39,166 nucleotides of DNA from Microcaldota archaeon (GTDB taxonomy: Archaea > Micrarchaeota > Micrarchaeia > Micrarchaeales > CABMGC01), in the NCBI GenBank assembly GCA_021817505.1, contig JAKAUU010000032.1, forward strand, positions 1 to 39,166, given 5' to 3'. The notes below the pieces were generated by a model. It saw only the letters and a list, made by a program, of their open reading frames with translations, made no database searches and was not told the DNA's origin. The position numbers were made by a program, and so were the translations under genes. Below, one piece after another: positions 24,924 through 32,863 of this stretch. Position 1 is the stretch's first letter. The number at the start of each line of letters is the position of its first letter.

Positions 24924-26113
24924 GGATAGCCATAGTCTCTGATCTGCACATAGGCTATGAGCGCTTCAGGAAGGATGCGTATGAACAGGCGAAGCAGGCA
25001 TTGACAATGGCTGCGCAGCGGGCAGATGCGATAATCATACCTGGAGACATCTTTGATACAAGATTCCCTAAACCCGATGTCATTGCAGAGGCGATAAACA
25101 TCTTCAGGGAGCTGCCTAAAGACAGACTCGGCGCCAGGATAGTTGAATTTAACGGCGTTGGGAAGGTATACACTGACAAGCCTGTTCTTGCCATTCCTGG
25201 TACGCATGAGAGAAGAACAAGTGATGTTGAAGACCCTGTAGACCTGCTTAACCTCACATCGCTTCTTGCGGATATAGGCATGGGAGTCGCGGTTCTTGAA
25301 AAAGACGGGGAGAAGGTAGCGGTGACTGGGATAGCGGGCGTTGTTGAAGAGAGGTTTGGTGATGCGCTTAAGGAGCACGCGTCAAAGACCGTCGGAGGCG
25401 CATTCAATATACTGATGTTCCACCAGTCGCTCTACGAGCTTCTTCCGTTTAACGACTCGTTTCTGAGGATGGAGCAGCTGCCTGAAGGGTTCGACCTGTA
25501 CGTAAACGGGCATATACACAGCAGGTTCGAGTCCAATGTGCACGGCAAGCCGTTCCTCATACCGGGAAGCACCGTACTTACGCAGTTGAAAGACGGAGAG
25601 ACGGATAGGAAGGGATTCTTCGTCTATGATACGCTGGCAAAAACTTACGAATACATCCATATAGAATCCAGGGGCTTCGAATCGATAAAGATAGATGTTG
25701 ATTCTGCAGACGAGAGCGCATTGCTCAGGAGCATGGAGGAAAAGATAAATGATGCCGTGTTGAAGCATGGGCAGGGATGCGTAATCAGGATAGAGATAAA
25801 CGGCAACGGTAAAGAGGTCAAGAAGGCAGGCATAGGCATACAGGAGATAGTGAAGAGATTCAAAAATGATGCAGTAATAGAAATCGCGAAGAAGGGTTTT
25901 GAGAGCGTCTCCGATGATGAGAAGCGTACTGAGATATCCTCTGATATTAATAACGCGTCTGTCAAGGACCTCGGAATCGGCATACTCATGTCTGAGCTGA
26001 AGAAGAACGGCTATGATCTTGGCATTGGCCCTGCCGAACTCTTTGAAAGACTGAGCTCCGGCGAGAAGAAGGAGAAGGTGCTATCGGATATGATGAGTGA
26101 ACTGCTTTCCTGA
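24920..26113 (+). CDS. mre11: Mre11-like DNA repair nuclease
   Basis: This is a metallophosphoesterase nuclease for DNA double-strand break processing. In 397 residues I see SDLHIG (7-12), PGDIFD (41-46), PGTHERR (93-99), FHQS (167-170) and NGHIHSRF (196-203). The third motif is normally GNHD/E; here it is GTHE, with threonine in place of the asparagine. The rest of the metal site is intact. No Rad50, HerA or NurA gene is in the window, unlike many archaea. It overlaps cdc6 by ATGA and converges with the acetyl-CoA synthetase genes, four bases apart. Confidence 0.88.
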   Translation: MRIAIVSDLHIGYERFRKDAYEQAKQALTMAAQRADAIIIPGDIFDTRFPKPDVIAEAINIFRELPKDRLGARIVEFNGVGKVYTDKPVLAIPGTHERRTSDVEDPVDLLNLTSLLADIGMGVAVLEKDGEKVAVTGIAGVVEERFGDALKEHASKTVGGAFNILMFHQSLYELLPFNDSFLRMEQLPEGFDLYVNGHIHSRFESNVHGKPFLIPGSTVLTQLKDGETDRKGFFVYDTLAKTYEYIHIESRGFESIKIDVDSADESALLRSMEEKINDAVLKHGQGCVIRIEINGNGKEVKKAGIGIQEIVKRFKNDAVIEIAKKGFESVSDDEKRTEISSDINNASVKDLGIGILMSELKKNGYDLGIGPAELFERLSSGEKKEKVLSDMMSELLS

Positions 26114-26117
26114 TAAG

Positions 26118-27506
26118 TCATTTCCTGCCCTTATAATTATAATATTTGTAAAGTTCCGCAAGGGCTTTTACTGCAGCAGAAGGCGAGTCGTAAACAGGAA
26201 GGCCTGATTCCTCCATCATGCGGTTGTGTATTTGGGTGTACTCGGCGCCTATGCTGATTACTATCATTGGCTTCTCGATATCTGCCTTGAAGTGGACAAG
26301 CTTTGCCACTACTCCGGAATCGGCTCCTGGTGTCTGGAATAAGGCTATCACTATTATCATGTCTATGTTCGGATCGTCGCGCATGGCCGCAACTGCCGTT
26401 TCATATCTGTCGCCTCCCGCATCGCCTGCAAGGTCCAGAGGTATCCTTATGTTTACAAGCGGAGGCATCTTCTTCCTGAGAAGCTGTTTGCTTTTATCGC
26501 TTAATTCTGCTAGCTTCAGCTCCCTTGTATATCCGACTGCATCTGTCGTTATCACTCCTGCTCCGCCACCGTTTGTGATTATGCCTATCCTATTTCCTTT
26601 GGGCGCTGGTTCCGATACTAAGGTCTTTGCATAGTAGAGAAGGTCGTTAAGGTCGTTTGCAATTGTGAAGCCGAACTGCTGGAAGATGCCTTCGTAAACC
26701 TGATAATCCCCTGCGAGAGAGGCCGTGTGCGACAGAGTGGCCTGCTGGCCTACTGAAGTCCTTCCTCCTTTGAGCACGACTACAGGCTTCTTCTTCGTGA
26801 CCTTCCTGGCAACCTCGATGAACTTCTTGCCGTTCTTTATGCCCTCTATATACATTATGATTACTTTTGTATCATCGTCATTCATCAGGTATTCTAGTAT
26901 GTCGGACTCGTCGATATACGCGGCGTTTCCATATGAGATGAATTTTGAAAGTCCGAAGCCCTCTCCTGCTATGAGGTCGAGAATCGTGCTGCCTGCCGCG
27001 CCGCTCTGCGATATGAAACTCACATAACCTACGCCAGGCTTGCTCAGCTTGTATGTAGGAAGGAAGAGCGTATCTGTCCTTGCCCGCGTATCTATGACTC
27101 CAAGGCAGTTTGGACCGAGCATCGGCATCTTGTACCTCTCCGAGATCTCCACTATCTGATCCTGCAGTTCCTTCTGCCCTATCTCTTCGAAGCCTGCAGT
27201 AACCACTATCGTGCTTCTTACGCCTGCTTTGCCGCATTCTTCCAGAACCTGGGGGACGAAAGGAGCAGGTATTGCTATTACCGCAAGGTCAAGTCTCTCC
27301 TTTATCTCCCCTATGTGCCTGTATGCCTTGACTCCGAGTATTGATTCCGCATCTTTGTTTATCGCGAAGAGTTTGCCGGCATATCCTGAATTGATGTAAT
27401 TCTGCAGTATTATGTGCCCGACCTTTTCAGGGTTCTGCGATGCACCTATTATCGCTACCGATTTCGGGTTCAGCATAGATCTCAGGTCAACTCCCATTTC
27501 CAACAC
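26118..27506 (-). CDS. acdA: Acetyl-CoA synthetase (ADP-forming) alpha subunit
   Basis: The enzyme converts acetyl-CoA (or other acyl-CoA), ADP and phosphate to the acid, CoA and ATP. The 462 residues contain the CoA-binding domain (SVAIIGASQNPEKVG), GPNCLGVIDT, and the phosphohistidine motif ATLSHTASLAGD, where the histidine carries the phosphoryl group. It is encoded separately from the beta subunit, as in Pyrococcus. GTG 27506 and ATG 27497 are both possible starts. The gene lies one base after acdB. Confidence 0.94.
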   Translation of the reverse strand: MLEMGVDLRSMLNPKSVAIIGASQNPEKVGHIILQNYINSGYAGKLFAINKDAESILGVKAYRHIGEIKERLDLAVIAIPAPFVPQVLEECGKAGVRSTIVVTAGFEEIGQKELQDQIVEISERYKMPMLGPNCLGVIDTRARTDTLFLPTYKLSKPGVGYVSFISQSGAAGSTILDLIAGEGFGLSKFISYGNAAYIDESDILEYLMNDDDTKVIIMYIEGIKNGKKFIEVARKVTKKKPVVVLKGGRTSVGQQATLSHTASLAGDYQVYEGIFQQFGFTIANDLNDLLYYAKTLVSEPAPKGNRIGIITNGGGAGVITTDAVGYTRELKLAELSDKSKQLLRKKMPPLVNIRIPLDLAGDAGGDRYETAVAAMRDDPNIDMIIVIALFQTPGADSGVVAKLVHFKADIEKPMIVISIGAEYTQIHNRMMEESGLPVYDSPSAAVKALAELYKYYNYKGRK

Positions 27507-27507
27507 G

Positions 27508-28122
27508 CTATTTCAGAATTCTTATATCTACTACGTCGTATCCGTCCTTTCTAAGTATCACAGGGTTAAGGTCGAGCTCCTTAAGATCCGTGCCGTTGAG
27601 CATCTTCGAGACCTTTACCAGAAGCTCTCCGAGCATTCTTTTATTCTCTGAATTGTAGGTAATTACCTCTGCGGATCTGAGACTGTCTATCATGCTTCCT
27701 GCGTCTTTGTCATCTATCGGGCAGACGCGTATTGCGAAGTCCTTGAATGCCTCGACGTAGATCCCGCCCAATCCCAGAAGTATTACCTTGCCGAATTGGG
27801 GATCGGTCTTTCCGCCTATTATGACCTCTATTCCCCCCTTGGACATCTCCTGGACTATGACCTTGTATGGCTTGAGCGTCTGCGCTTTTGCCGTGAGGGA
27901 TTTGAATGCCGAGCTTATCTCCTTATCCGTCTTAAGGTCCAGTGCGACAAGGCCGCTCTTTGATTTGTGAAGCGCTTTATCCGATATTACCTTCATGACT
28001 ATCGGATTACCATCAGCCCTCTTTATCGCTTCTTCTGCCGAGCTGACATACCAGCTCCTTATGCTGCTGATACCATACTTCTTCAGAAGCTTCTCCCCTT
28101 CGAAATAGTCTGATAATGTCAT
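27508..28122 (-). CDS. acdB: Acetyl-CoA synthetase (ADP-forming) beta subunit
   Basis: This ATP-grasp subunit carries the ADP/ATP-binding part. The 204 residues show KYGISSIRSW at the front, the nucleotide-binding stretch NPIVMKVISDKALHKSKSG, and GGKTDPQFGKVILLGLGG. It ends with LDLNPVILRKDGYDVVDIRI, an acid-substrate-binding signature of the family. It overlaps the upstream winged-helix gene by ATGA, so translation is coupled. With acdA it gives substrate-level ATP from acyl-CoA, a fermentative trait. Confidence 0.93.
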   Translation of the reverse strand: MTLSDYFEGEKLLKKYGISSIRSWYVSSAEEAIKRADGNPIVMKVISDKALHKSKSGLVALDLKTDKEISSAFKSLTAKAQTLKPYKVIVQEMSKGGIEVIIGGKTDPQFGKVILLGLGGIYVEAFKDFAIRVCPIDDKDAGSMIDSLRSAEVITYNSENKRMLGELLVKVSKMLNGTDLKELDLNPVILRKDGYDVVDIRILK

Positions 28123-28820
28123 ATTATCTTCATCGATAATAGATATGCGACTGCTATTATAATTATTATTGCCACAGCTGCTGCTATGATCTTCTTGTTC
28201 ATCGGTTTGCCGTGCAGATGTATCTCCTGAGGGGCACTTGGCTGGGCAGTTTGATTCGGAACCTGCTGGTCCGCCTGCTGCTGCGAGTCTGCATCGGGAA
28301 CTTGGGGCTGCGGCATCTGGAAGCTTGTCTGCGTCTGCATTGCACGCATTGGCTGCATGGGCTGCTGCTGCGGAGAGGCTTTAAGGAAGCCCTGCTCAGT
28401 AAGGAGTATCTCAACATTTCCGCTCTTGAGCTCGTATGTCAGTAGGCTCTGCTTGCTCAGCTTATACAGGCGCATCGCAAGGTCCCTTGAGTTAAGGCTT
28501 ATCGAACTTTGTATGTCCTTGGGAGAGCTCCTGCCGTTTGATATCTGTGTGAGTATGCTCTTGTCAAGATTGTCGAATGGCGTGGCTGACCGCTGGTCGG
28601 CCTCCCTGAGAACCGTTTTGCCGTTCTCTGTTACGGCTATCGAGTTAGGGCCTGGAAATATGGAGGTAAAGTCTATCAGGTCCTTCTGCTTTAAGGTCCC
28701 GGCAATGTTGGAAGCATCGAATATGCTTGCATTTATTGCGCTTCCGAATCTCTCCAGAGTAGTATCATCGGATATCTTCATAAGGCACGCAAGGTCAAGG
28801 AAGGTTACATCTTCAGCCAT
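28119..28820 (-). CDS. Tail-anchored membrane protein with winged-helix domains
   Basis: I do not recognise the family. The 233 residues (ATG 28820) include two predicted winged-helix-like parts (about 3-75 and 80-150, the second with LDKSILTQISNGRSSPKDIQ). A Q- and P-rich linker follows (about 152-200, SPQQQPMQPMRAM onward), then a last hydrophobic segment IIAAAVAIIIIIAVAYLL. This is a tail anchor placing the helices in the cytoplasm. The upstream GTG at 28856 lies on the TATA region (AATATATTTAAG) and is unlikely to be the start. It overlaps acdB by ATGA. A sensor or membrane-bound regulator of the acetyl-CoA synthetase operon is a reasonable guess. Confidence 0.75.
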   Translation of the reverse strand: MAEDVTFLDLACLMKISDDTTLERFGSAINASIFDASNIAGTLKQKDLIDFTSIFPGPNSIAVTENGKTVLREADQRSATPFDNLDKSILTQISNGRSSPKDIQSSISLNSRDLAMRLYKLSKQSLLTYELKSGNVEILLTEQGFLKASPQQQPMQPMRAMQTQTSFQMPQPQVPDADSQQQADQQVPNQTAQPSAPQEIHLHGKPMNKKIIAAAVAIIIIIAVAYLLSMKII

Positions 28821-28902
28821 TTCACCACAGGTCGCTATCTTATTCTTTGAGAACACTTAAATATATTAATGGATACAATCTCCATGTTTCTGTTTTAGCA
28901 AT

Positions 28903-30162
28903 GTGATTTATTTGAGGATGCGTTTTCTAGGCGGGGCCGGGGAGGTTGGCAGGTCTGCGTTTGTCATAGAGGATGAGAAGAACATACTGCTCGATTGCGG
29001 ACTGAAGGTTGAGAACATAGCAGAGTATCCGCTTGAGATAGGAAAGGTGGACGCATGCATACTCAGCCATGCGCATCTCGACCACAGCGGCTATCTCCCT
29101 ACCATATACAGGGATGCAAGCCCGCCCACATTCACCACTCAGCCTACTATGGAGCTCGTAGGGCTTCTCATAGAGGATGCGATGAAGATAGCAAAACGCA
29201 GGCATGACAAGCCAATATACTCGAGGGCTGATTTCAATGAAATGCTGTCGAAGTATGTGCCGTGCGAATACGGCCTTGAGAATGAATTTGACGATTATAC
29301 GATAACGATGCGTGATGCAGGGCACATACTGGGCAGCGCAGTATCCTCAATAGAAAAGGCAAGAAGCGGGAGGACTCTTGCATATACCGGGGATTTCAAA
29401 TTATGGGAGCAGACTTTGCAGAAAGGGGCCGACCCTGTAAAATGCGATATACTGGTGATGGAAGCGACCTATGGGAGCGGTGACCACCCTGATAGGGATA
29501 ACCTGGTAAAGGGGTTCATAGAGGACATAAAGAGCGTCGTTGATAACGGAGGGACGGCACTAGTTCCGGTCTTTGCAGTAGGCAGGAGCCAGGAGGTCCT
29601 TGCGATACTTGAAGAGCATGGGCTTGCCGACCGGACCTATCTTGACGGGATGGCGAGGGCAGCTACCGAGATAGCGCTTGCCCATAAGCGCTTCCTGAAA
29701 AACGGCAGGCTTCTTGCCGAGGGTGTGAACAAGGCTTCTGTTGTGGAGATGCAGCATGCAAGGAGGAACGCGGTTAAAGGAGGCAAGATAATACTTACAA
29801 CATCAGGTATGCTGACAGGGGGCCCTGTGCTTAATTATATAACGCAGCTTAACAGGAATTCAAAGATATTCCTTACAGGCTTCCAGGTAGAAGGCACTAA
29901 CGGGCATAAGCTGCTGCAGGGTAAGCCGTTGATCATAGACGGGAAGAAGTTCAGCGTGAAGAATGAGGTTGGATTTTACGATCTGTCAGCACATGCAGGG
30001 AAGACAGAACTGAAGGAGTATGCAAGGCTATGCTCTCCTGAAGAGATAGTACTGGTTCATGGCAGCACCGAGAATATTGCCGCAGCGGCGGACAGCCTGT
30101 CAGCGGAAGGATTCAAAGTCCACACTCCGAAAGTAGGGGATACAATAGATTTTGAATTCTAA
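28903..30162 (+). CDS. Beta-CASP metallo-beta-lactamase ribonuclease (aCPSF2-like)
   Basis: Archaeal enzymes of this family cut or degrade RNA. The 419 residues have FLGGAGEVGRSAF at the front, the metal motif HAHLDHSG (56-63), GHILGSA, YTGDFK, the beta-CASP motifs EATYGSGDHPD and TTSGMLTGGPV, and SAHAGK and VLVHGS near the end. No KH domains precede the lactamase part, so it is the aCPSF2 form rather than the FttA/aCPSF1 terminator enzyme. The start could also be ATG 28918 within GAGGATG. The promoter TTAAATATATTAATG lies just upstream and is shared divergently with the tail-anchored protein gene. Confidence 0.93.
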   Translation: MIYLRMRFLGGAGEVGRSAFVIEDEKNILLDCGLKVENIAEYPLEIGKVDACILSHAHLDHSGYLPTIYRDASPPTFTTQPTMELVGLLIEDAMKIAKRRHDKPIYSRADFNEMLSKYVPCEYGLENEFDDYTITMRDAGHILGSAVSSIEKARSGRTLAYTGDFKLWEQTLQKGADPVKCDILVMEATYGSGDHPDRDNLVKGFIEDIKSVVDNGGTALVPVFAVGRSQEVLAILEEHGLADRTYLDGMARAATEIALAHKRFLKNGRLLAEGVNKASVVEMQHARRNAVKGGKIILTTSGMLTGGPVLNYITQLNRNSKIFLTGFQVEGTNGHKLLQGKPLIIDGKKFSVKNEVGFYDLSAHAGKTELKEYARLCSPEEIVLVHGSTENIAAAADSLSAEGFKVHTPKVGDTIDFEF

Positions 30163-30167
30163 AGGGA

Positions 30168-30521
30168 TTAGAACTCTTCTGAATCTGATCCGAAGTCCTC
30201 AGAACCGGAGCTTGCTGCGCTTCCCTCTCCTTTTTCCACTACCTCTATCTTTCCATACTTGCCTGCGGAGAGCTGTGGATTGCCCTTGTATTCGCTTACA
30301 TAGCCATTGGTCACCTTTATCTTGTCTCCAACGTCTATAGCGTCTGCATCCTTCTCCCATAGTGAGAGTGTTATGCTACCCGTGTCGTCCTTTATAGTGG
30401 CACTTGAGACGGTAAGCTGCTTTCCGTACTTTGTTACTACGGTTCTTGTGGGCTGCTTGTCAACTACAGTTGCTTCTATTTCTACGTTGCCCACTCCTCC
30501 TTTGAGCTCATTGATTTTCAT
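30168..30521 (-). CDS. ssb: Single-stranded DNA-binding protein, single OB-fold with acidic tail
   Basis: The 117 residues form one OB fold (about 1-95) beginning MKINELKGGVGNVEIEATVV, with conserved VTKYGKQLTVSSATIKDDTG and ITLSLWEKDAD. A short acidic, serine- and glycine-rich C-terminal tail follows (SEDFGSDSEEF). This architecture is the crenarchaeal SSB type rather than the multi-domain euryarchaeal RPA. The acidic tail typically docks partner proteins. The gene converges on the beta-CASP nuclease gene with a five-base gap. Confidence 0.9.
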   Translation of the reverse strand: MKINELKGGVGNVEIEATVVDKQPTRTVVTKYGKQLTVSSATIKDDTGSITLSLWEKDADAIDVGDKIKVTNGYVSEYKGNPQLSAGKYGKIEVVEKGEGSAASSGSEDFGSDSEEF

Positions 30522-30616
30522 AGCATCACTGAAATTAGTATTTGATATTCTTATAGATAGTTATATTAACCTTTTTGCTGCGACGACATTCTCCGAGCGG
30601 ATGCTTACGAGAGGTT

Positions 30617-31225
30617 TCAGATGGTGGTAAGGGCGCCGGTAGTCAGGTTTGTTCCAGGGGTCCCTATTGCCGCAGAGATTGCAGTCAGAATTGCTACTGT
30701 GAGTATGATGAGTATCACAACAGGGATTAGCCATGAGAGGACTGCTATTACTACTGAAACCTTCTGCATGCGCATCAGGCCTATTGTAAGAAGCACTATG
30801 CCCCATATCCCGAATATAAAACCTGCAGGGCCGATCAGTATAGAAAGCCAGGAGAATAGGATTGTTGGTATCGATGCTACTACCGCAGCAGTAAATGTCA
30901 CGGAATAATCCTTTGTAAACTTCCTGAATATGAATTTGCCGAATAAATGGTAAATTCCTGCTCCGAAGAACAGGCCTATCATCTCTAGTATGAATACCGC
31001 AGCAAAGGCGGAAATGGCCCCTATTGGTCCCACTGCCGCATATCCTATGATTATGGCAGCTATCCCTGGAAGCAGTGCGAATGAGTAATAGAATTTGACT
31101 CCTTCTTCTATGGTCATGGGCTTGGCTGTTGATGGATGTATTGCCAGATTCCATGCGCTCTTTATGGAATTTATCACGCTGTCGAATAGGTTGTTTTGCA
31201 TCCCGTTTTTCATACGAACCAACAT
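30617..31225 (-). CDS. YIP1-family integral membrane protein
   Basis: The 202-residue protein has five hydrophobic segments (about 45-65, 68-92, 108-132, 134-150, 158-190) and a soluble N-terminus ending in NLAIHPSTAKPMTIEEGVKF. That pattern is typical of archaeal YIP1-domain proteins. Their role in archaea is not established; eukaryotic Yip1 acts in vesicle trafficking. ATG 31225, 31213 and 31201 are all possible starts; a TATA-like TTATTAATT near 31246 makes a leaderless mRNA beginning near 31225 plausible. Confidence 0.8.
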   Translation of the reverse strand: MLVRMKNGMQNNLFDSVINSIKSAWNLAIHPSTAKPMTIEEGVKFYYSFALLPGIAAIIIGYAAVGPIGAISAFAAVFILEMIGLFFGAGIYHLFGKFIFRKFTKDYSVTFTAAVVASIPTILFSWLSILIGPAGFIFGIWGIVLLTIGLMRMQKVSVVIAVLSWLIPVVILIILTVAILTAISAAIGTPGTNLTTGALTTI

Positions 31226-31251
31226 ATCTTACATGGTATTCCAATTAATAA

Positions 31252-31298
31252 GGTTTAGCGTGGCAGCAAAGCTAACCGTTGCTTCTACTCTGAGTAGA
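31252..31298. repeat. Two adjacent inverted repeats between membrane protein genes
   Basis: GGTTTAGC (31252-31259) pairs with GCTAACC (31271-31277), with a one-base bulge. Just beyond, TCTACTC (31284-31290) and GAGTAGA (31292-31298) form a perfect 7-base palindrome with one central base. They lie between two minus-strand membrane protein genes. A terminator for the upstream gene (stop at 31309) or a dimeric regulator site for the downstream one are both possible. Confidence 0.35.
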
Positions 31299-31308
31299 TA
31301 GTTGGGGA

Positions 31309-31686
31309 TTATACTCCGAACCATGCCTTTACGTTAGGCCTGGTCATGTAGTAAATAAGCAGCACGTCCACTATCAGACCGACTATGCTGAATACCGAAC
31401 CTACCACTATGCTCGCCAAGCTCGATATGACTCCGAGTGCGTAGAGAATTATGCCTATCCACCATCCCCACTTGGCCCCTGTCCAGAAGCCGTATCCCAC
31501 TACAAGAGCTATCAGCCCGAGCACTATGAAAAATATGCCTAGTATCGAGCCCAGTCCTGCAAAGGATGCGCTGAGGAGACTTCCTGCAAGAGCGCCAAGG
31601 AGTATTGTTAATATGCCCCCTACAAATTCCAGAATCGCAATAAGCGATATCAGAAGCGGCCTGTTGCCTTTAGGTGTGTTTCCCAT
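31309..31686 (-). CDS. Small four-helix membrane protein (DUF4064-like)
   Basis: The 125-residue product starts MGNTPKGNRPLLISLIAIL. It has four hydrophobic segments (about 9-33, 38-60, 68-87, 90-112) with little else, and ends MTRPNVKAWFGV. Small tetraspan proteins of this kind occur widely in prokaryotes without a known function. ATG 31686 is preferred to a TTG at 31695. The TATA-like TTTATTAATTGC (around 31717-31728 on the minus strand) suits a short-leader transcript. Confidence 0.75.
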   Translation of the reverse strand: MGNTPKGNRPLLISLIAILEFVGGILTILLGALAGSLLSASFAGLGSILGIFFIVLGLIALVVGYGFWTGAKWGWWIGIILYALGVISSLASIVVGSVFSIVGLIVDVLLIYYMTRPNVKAWFGV

Positions 31687-31799
31687 GTCAACCAACTTTG
31701 ATTAATATCGGATTTGCAATTAATAAAGCTTGTTGTTTCTCCCGCGCTGTTTTTCCGCCATGTTTAAATATCATGTTGAATTCATCTTGTGGTGATAAA

Positions 31800-32189
31800 A
31801 TGACATACAAAAATTTGCAGAAGCTTAGCGGCAAGGAGGTATTAGAGTTTATCGAAAGAATACCTATGGAAAAATGGAATGGTATGATAACACCTGACAG
31901 AGAGCTGGGGTGCCATGCATACTATGAGATGAGCGGAACAGTCTTCCATGCTGAAATCTCAGGGATTAGCAGGAATCCTGATAGCCAGGCAAACCAATGT
32001 GGCGCAGAGATCTGGGTCGATGGATATAAGATAGGGGAATCGAGGAGCAAGGGATTGCAGGGCATATACAATGGAATAATGCAATGGAAAAGGGACAGGG
32101 ACGATAGGTTTGTGGAGCTGCTGAGATTGGACAGAAAAGCGGTGCATGCGGAAACTACGGAGAGTGTCAGGAAGATGATTGGGAAGTGA
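31800..32189 (+). CDS. Unknown small protein, first of a tandem paralogous pair
   Basis: I do not recognise the family. The 129 residues start MTYKNLQKLSGKEVLEFIER. The key segment, LSGKEVLEFIERIPMEKWNG, matches LDEKQVISMAQRVPITAWSG in the next gene. Both then have a beta-rich middle and a charged helix near the end. It is preceded by GGTGAT four bases before the ATG and a TTTAAATA box near 31764. It is separated from the second copy by 23 bases. Soluble, no cysteine motif. Confidence 0.75.
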   Translation: MTYKNLQKLSGKEVLEFIERIPMEKWNGMITPDRELGCHAYYEMSGTVFHAEISGISRNPDSQANQCGAEIWVDGYKIGESRSKGLQGIYNGIMQWKRDRDDRFVELLRLDRKAVHAETTESVRKMIGK

Positions 32190-32212
32190 TTTTGACAGAA
32201 TCAGGTGGAGAC

Positions 32213-32560
32213 ATGGCATATGTAGTGCAAAAAAGATTGGATGAGAAACAGGTAATAAGCATGGCGCAGAGGGTGCCGATAACCGCGTGGAGCGGGCAGG
32301 CCAAGTTTGCCGCATTTGAATCGTATAATGCATGCTTATCCGAGGCTGGAAATGATTTTGTGGTCCGGCTTACTAAAGAGACGCATGAGGAGAGGTCCTC
32401 TTCTAAAGGAGCGTACAGCCTGGCAGTGTATAAGATGCATATGCATGCAAACGGAGAGGTAGAGAATGTCTTTGCAGGCGGAGTGTTGAACAGCGATGCT
32501 GCAAAGAAGATCTTCAGTGACATTAGCATGCGGGATGCAAGAAGGCAGCTATTTGAGTAG
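32213..32560 (+). CDS. Unknown small protein, second of a tandem paralogous pair
   Basis: The 115 residues begin MAYVVQKRLDEKQVISMAQR and align with the preceding gene over the first 25 residues (pattern L-x-x-K-x-V, R-x-P, W-x-G) and less clearly at the C-terminus (FSDISMRDARRQLFE). The middle is a beta-rich stretch with SLAVYKMHMHANGEVENVFAG. A GGTGGAG ribosome-binding site precedes ATG 32213. The 3' end overlaps the convergent Pop5 gene by 12 bases. Function unknown. Confidence 0.75.
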   Translation: MAYVVQKRLDEKQVISMAQRVPITAWSGQAKFAAFESYNACLSEAGNDFVVRLTKETHEERSSSKGAYSLAVYKMHMHANGEVENVFAGGVLNSDAAKKIFSDISMRDARRQLFE

Positions 32561-32863
32561 GGCCTCTTTGAGCGACTTTATAGTGCCTGATGTCTTTATC
32601 GTGCATATGCCGAGCTTCCTGCCATTGATGCTTTTTATGAACGATAGCGCGAGCATTGTGCTCTCCTCGGAGCTTCTCTGCACTCTAAGTATGAACTGCT
32701 TCTCTCCTGCAAACATTATCTTCGGATTTGAATAGGAATAGCCGATAGTGCCTAGGACCTGCATTATCCTTGTTTGCAGCTCGGCCTGATTGACAATGTT
32801 TCCCATATCCAATGGTATGGATGTCTCCGCGAGTATGTACCTGTTCTTAATCCTTCTTGCCAT
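32549..32863 (-). CDS. rnp2: RNase P protein component 2 (Pop5)
   Basis: Pop5 pairs with Rpp30 to activate RNase P RNA for tRNA 5' maturation. The 104-residue protein starts RRIKNRYILAETSIP, the typical RYI-x-(F/A)E opening of Pop5. It has alternating strands and a helix (QAELQTRIMQVLGTIGYS), then KQFILRVQRSSEESTMLALS. It overlaps the Rpp30 gene by 17 bases, as in the Rpp30-Pop5 pairs of euryarchaeal superoperons. Confidence 0.85.
   Translation of the reverse strand: MARRIKNRYILAETSIPLDMGNIVNQAELQTRIMQVLGTIGYSYSNPKIMFAGEKQFILRVQRSSEESTMLALSFIKSINGRKLGICTIKTSGTIKSLKEALLK

Noticed and set aside
26090-26113. ATGATGA followed 13 bases later by CTGA at the end of the mre11 gene, resembling half a C/D sRNA
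   Set aside because: No C' or D' boxes follow, the CTGA is the mre11 stop codon context, and the stretch is coding.
28856-28903. GTG 28856 as start of the tail-anchored winged-helix gene
   Set aside because: It sits in the TATA-like region of the divergent promoter; a start about 25 bases downstream places ATG 28820 as the first usable codon.
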